From Pseudomonadota bacterium (GTDB taxonomy: Bacteria > Pseudomonadota > Gammaproteobacteria > Burkholderiales > SG8-39), in the NCBI GenBank assembly GCA_021848555.1, contig JAJZUN010000101.1, positions 1 through 8,239 of the forward strand: 8,239 nt of DNA, given 5' to 3'. The notes beneath the pieces are model-generated. The model worked only from the letters and a program-made list of their open reading frames with translations. It did no database searches and was not told where the DNA came from. A program made the translations under genes and the position numbers. Below, piece after piece: positions 6,314 through 8,239 of this stretch; position 1 is the stretch's first letter; every line of letters starts with the position of its first letter.

Positions 6314-7481
6314 GAAAATCAAGTTCGAGAGCTTTAAGTACCGGTTCCTTATCGCGGCTCAAGCCGCAGCCTATCGACCCAATTGCACAAACCTGCCCGG
6401 CTGGAGCGACTTCGCGCGGGGCATCGAATTTGCGTATGAAAAAGGCGAGGTCGGTATTGCGTGGCAACTTGCCCAACCAGGCCGCATAGTGGCGTCGTTG
6501 GACCAGGCGAACTTTCATGTTCGAGGCGACAGCGAGAGGGATGCGGCGCGTCAACGTGATTCGGGTCTCCTGGGCACAGAGGATCCGATCAAGCTCAGGA
6601 ACGACACCTACTTCAGGAAAATCGTCAAGCGTGTAGCCGAATTGGCGGGCTATGCCGAGATCGATGGCGCCCCGGGAGGCCACGAAACTCGACTCGCCGG
6701 CGAGCGCGACTTTCACGACGCGTGGGCTGCCGGCGAGGATGTTGGAAAGATAGACGTACGCGCAGCGAACGAAGCCTGCACAGCTCCGGAAATGCGCTAT
6801 ATAAGGCAGCGGCTCGGCGATATCAATGGCAAACGCTTGCTGGATGTGGGCTGCGGCCTTGGGGAGGCCAGCGTCTACTTCGCAATGTTGGGCGCGGATG
6901 TGACGTCAACTGATCTCTCCCAGGGCATGCTGAACGCCACCGCATGGCTAGCCCAAGCAAACGGTGTCTGCGTCAAACCGCATCTCGCCTCCGCCGAGGA
7001 GTTGCGCCTGCCGCCCGGCGCGAAATACGACATTATTTACGCGGGCAACCTGCTGCACCATGTCGACATCGAACAAACCTTAGTCCGCATCAAACCGCAT
7101 CTTGCGCCCGGCGGAATGTTTGTGACTTGGGACCCGCTCGCCTATAACCCCGCAATCAACGTTTATCGCTCGATCGCGACCGACGTCCGGACGCCGGACG
7201 AACACCCGCTCAAGTGGGGCGATATCAAACTGTTTCGCAAATATTTCGGAATTGTTGAAACCAAATATTTTTGGCTAAGCACGCTCGTCATCTTTGTCAT
7301 CATGACTTTGGCGCAGCGCCGCAACCCGAACAAAGAGCGGTTCTGGAAGGCGGTGGTGCAGGAAGGAGAGAAATGGCGTTGGCTATATGGGCCACTGGAA
7401 ACCCTTGATCGCTTGTTGCTCGCACTGTTTCCGCCCTTGCGGCTGCTTTGCTGGAACGTGGTCATTTTCTGCAAGACTTGA
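6306..7481 (+). CDS. SAM-dependent methyltransferase with unusual N-terminal region
   Basis: This 391-residue protein has a class I methyltransferase core from about residue 133. ERDFHDAWA begins the part I recognise, LLDVGCGLGEAS (178-189) is motif I for SAM binding, STDLS (201-205) follows, and YDIIYAGNLLHHVD (241-254) with LAPGGMFVTWDPL (266-278) gives the later motifs. After the core come a hydrophobic stretch (about 322-337), NPNKERFW (340-347) and a hydrophobic C-terminus that could touch the membrane. Residues 1-130 match no domain I know. Relatives of this methyltransferase type, as I recall them, start near the FHDAW motif. The gene starts at GTG 6306 and overlaps the radical SAM stop by 8 bases, so the two are coupled. 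O- or N-methylation of a sugar or glycan is the likely role; the acceptor is not known. Confidence 0.85.
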   Translation: MAKKIKFESFKYRFLIAAQAAAYRPNCTNLPGWSDFARGIEFAYEKGEVGIAWQLAQPGRIVASLDQANFHVRGDSERDAARQRDSGLLGTEDPIKLRNDTYFRKIVKRVAELAGYAEIDGAPGGHETRLAGERDFHDAWAAGEDVGKIDVRAANEACTAPEMRYIRQRLGDINGKRLLDVGCGLGEASVYFAMLGADVTSTDLSQGMLNATAWLAQANGVCVKPHLASAEELRLPPGAKYDIIYAGNLLHHVDIEQTLVRIKPHLAPGGMFVTWDPLAYNPAINVYRSIATDVRTPDEHPLKWGDIKLFRKYFGIVETKYFWLSTLVIFVIMTLAQRRNPNKERFWKAVVQEGEKWRWLYGPLETLDRLLLALFPPLRLLCWNVVIFCKT

Positions 7482-7483
7482 CA

Positions 7484-8239
7484 GTGGGCGCCAACACCAC
7501 CACCAGCCCGCGCGGAAATCCTGGGCTTTCACTAATTGCAACGAGCCTGGTTTTGTTGCTCGTACTTTTCATCCGGACTACCAGGGGACTGGATCTGACC
7601 GATGAAATGCAGTATTACGGGCAAATAAAGGGTCTTGTTGAAACCGGCAAGCTGTTCAGTAACGACCTGTTTATTCAACAATCCGTCTATATTCTGCTCT
7701 ACCCGGCTTTTTATCTGTACGAATTCATTTTGGGTTTTGATGGTTTTGTTTTTTTTGGCCGGCTGTTGCTGGCGCTGTTAAGCAGTGCGGTATTCCTCTA
7801 CGCCTATCGACAGCTTCTTGCGCTCGACTTTTCGCCCATCGTAGCCAGCCTGACGGCGCTGTCTCTGACTTTCGCGATTCCTTACCACGGCATTTTTGCG
7901 CCCAGCTACAACACCATTTCTCAAGTTCTCTGGATCGCGTTCACGCTGCAGTTTTTTGCCTGGAAGCCGCGCAACGCCTTGTCCCTGGGCGCACTTCCTA
8001 TCGTCATGGCGTTCGCACATCCGACTTCGGCCGTGACGATGTCCTTGCTGATGATCGCGCGATTACTGGCCGGGCGCGAGTATCGACAGGCAGTCAAGCT
8101 GGTCCTGGTTCTCCTGGGCGGCGCATTAATCGTCGCGGCGGTTTGTTTATGTTTTGCGGCCCCACAGGAATACCTGGCGTCGCTCAGCTTTTACAGCGGA
8201 TATGGCGTGGGCGCGATCTTCTTTTCGACCAGGTCCGAG
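7484..8239 (+). CDS. GtrC/GT-C-like multi-pass membrane glycosyltransferase, 5' part
   Basis: The frame is open to the last base, giving 252 codons of a longer protein. GTG 7484 lies two bases after the methyltransferase stop and places a short polar lead before membrane helix 1 (about 14-31). A TTG at 7478 overlapping that stop is an alternative, and ATG 7604 would cut off helix 1. After helix 1 comes LDLTDEMQYY (36-45), with adjacent Asp40-Glu41 where GT-C enzymes (ArnT, PMT and GtrC-like) carry catalytic acids in the first periplasmic loop. Further hydrophobic segments lie at about 66-84, 88-108, 116-133, 145-159, 165-193 and 203-226. With GtrA- and GtrB-like genes upstream, it is probably the enzyme that transfers the lipid-linked sugar to its acceptor in the periplasm. 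A run of eight T (7749-7756) is within the gene. Confidence 0.8.
   Translation, partial: MGANTTTSPRGNPGLSLIATSLVLLLVLFIRTTRGLDLTDEMQYYGQIKGLVETGKLFSNDLFIQQSVYILLYPAFYLYEFILGFDGFVFFGRLLLALLSSAVFLYAYRQLLALDFSPIVASLTALSLTFAIPYHGIFAPSYNTISQVLWIAFTLQFFAWKPRNALSLGALPIVMAFAHPTSAVTMSLLMIARLLAGREYRQAVKLVLVLLGGALIVAAVCLCFAAPQEYLASLSFYSGYGVGAIFFSTRSE

Noticed and set aside
5096..6322. Open frame of 408 codons on the minus strand opposite the radical SAM gene.
   Set aside because: It mirrors the codon pattern of a clear radical SAM gene, has no recognisable domain, and its translation is rich in His, Arg, Gly and Ala as expected for a GC-rich antisense shadow.

Overview
The window reads as a GC-rich Gram-negative chromosome, most likely a betaproteobacterium. 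That placement is inferred from general codon use and the style of the TviB-, Fdt- and Gtr-type proteins, not from any marker gene. Every supported gene lies on the plus strand. No rRNA, tRNA, CRISPR array, transposase or integrase was found.

Left part (1-1464): the 3' end of a Sel1-repeat protein gene is followed by a complete ccdA-ccdB type II toxin-antitoxin module. A strong dyad that contains a consensus -10 box sits just upstream of ccdA and is the likely autoregulatory operator. About 230 bases without a gene follow; they hold one good hairpin and little else.

Middle part (1465-3743): sugar-nucleotide genes for a surface polysaccharide. They are a TviB/VipA-type UDP-N-acetylglucosamine 6-dehydrogenase, a short left-handed beta-helix N-acetyltransferase of the FdtC/WbpD kind, and an FdtA/QdtA-type dTDP-4-keto-6-deoxyglucose ketoisomerase. 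The last two are two of the three steps to a dTDP-3-acetamido-3,6-dideoxyhexose. The aminotransferase between them (FdtB type) and the RmlA/RmlB enzymes are not in the window. A 24-codon ORF that ends on the acetyltransferase start codon may couple its translation to the dehydrogenase.

Right part (3801-8239): a tightly packed run of five genes. They encode a GtrB-like polyprenyl-phosphate glycosyltransferase, a GtrA-like four-helix flippase, a radical SAM protein with an extra C-terminal cysteine set, a SAM-dependent methyltransferase with an unexplained N-terminal region of about 130 residues, and the N-terminal 252 residues of a multi-pass membrane protein resembling GtrC/GT-C glycosyltransferases. 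The last gene runs off the window. The first two and the last resemble a Gtr lipid-linked-sugar decoration system: load a sugar on undecaprenyl phosphate, flip it, and transfer it outside. Here the module is split by a radical SAM enzyme and a methyltransferase, which suggests that a chemically modified sugar or glycan is made. This is the most unusual part of the window.
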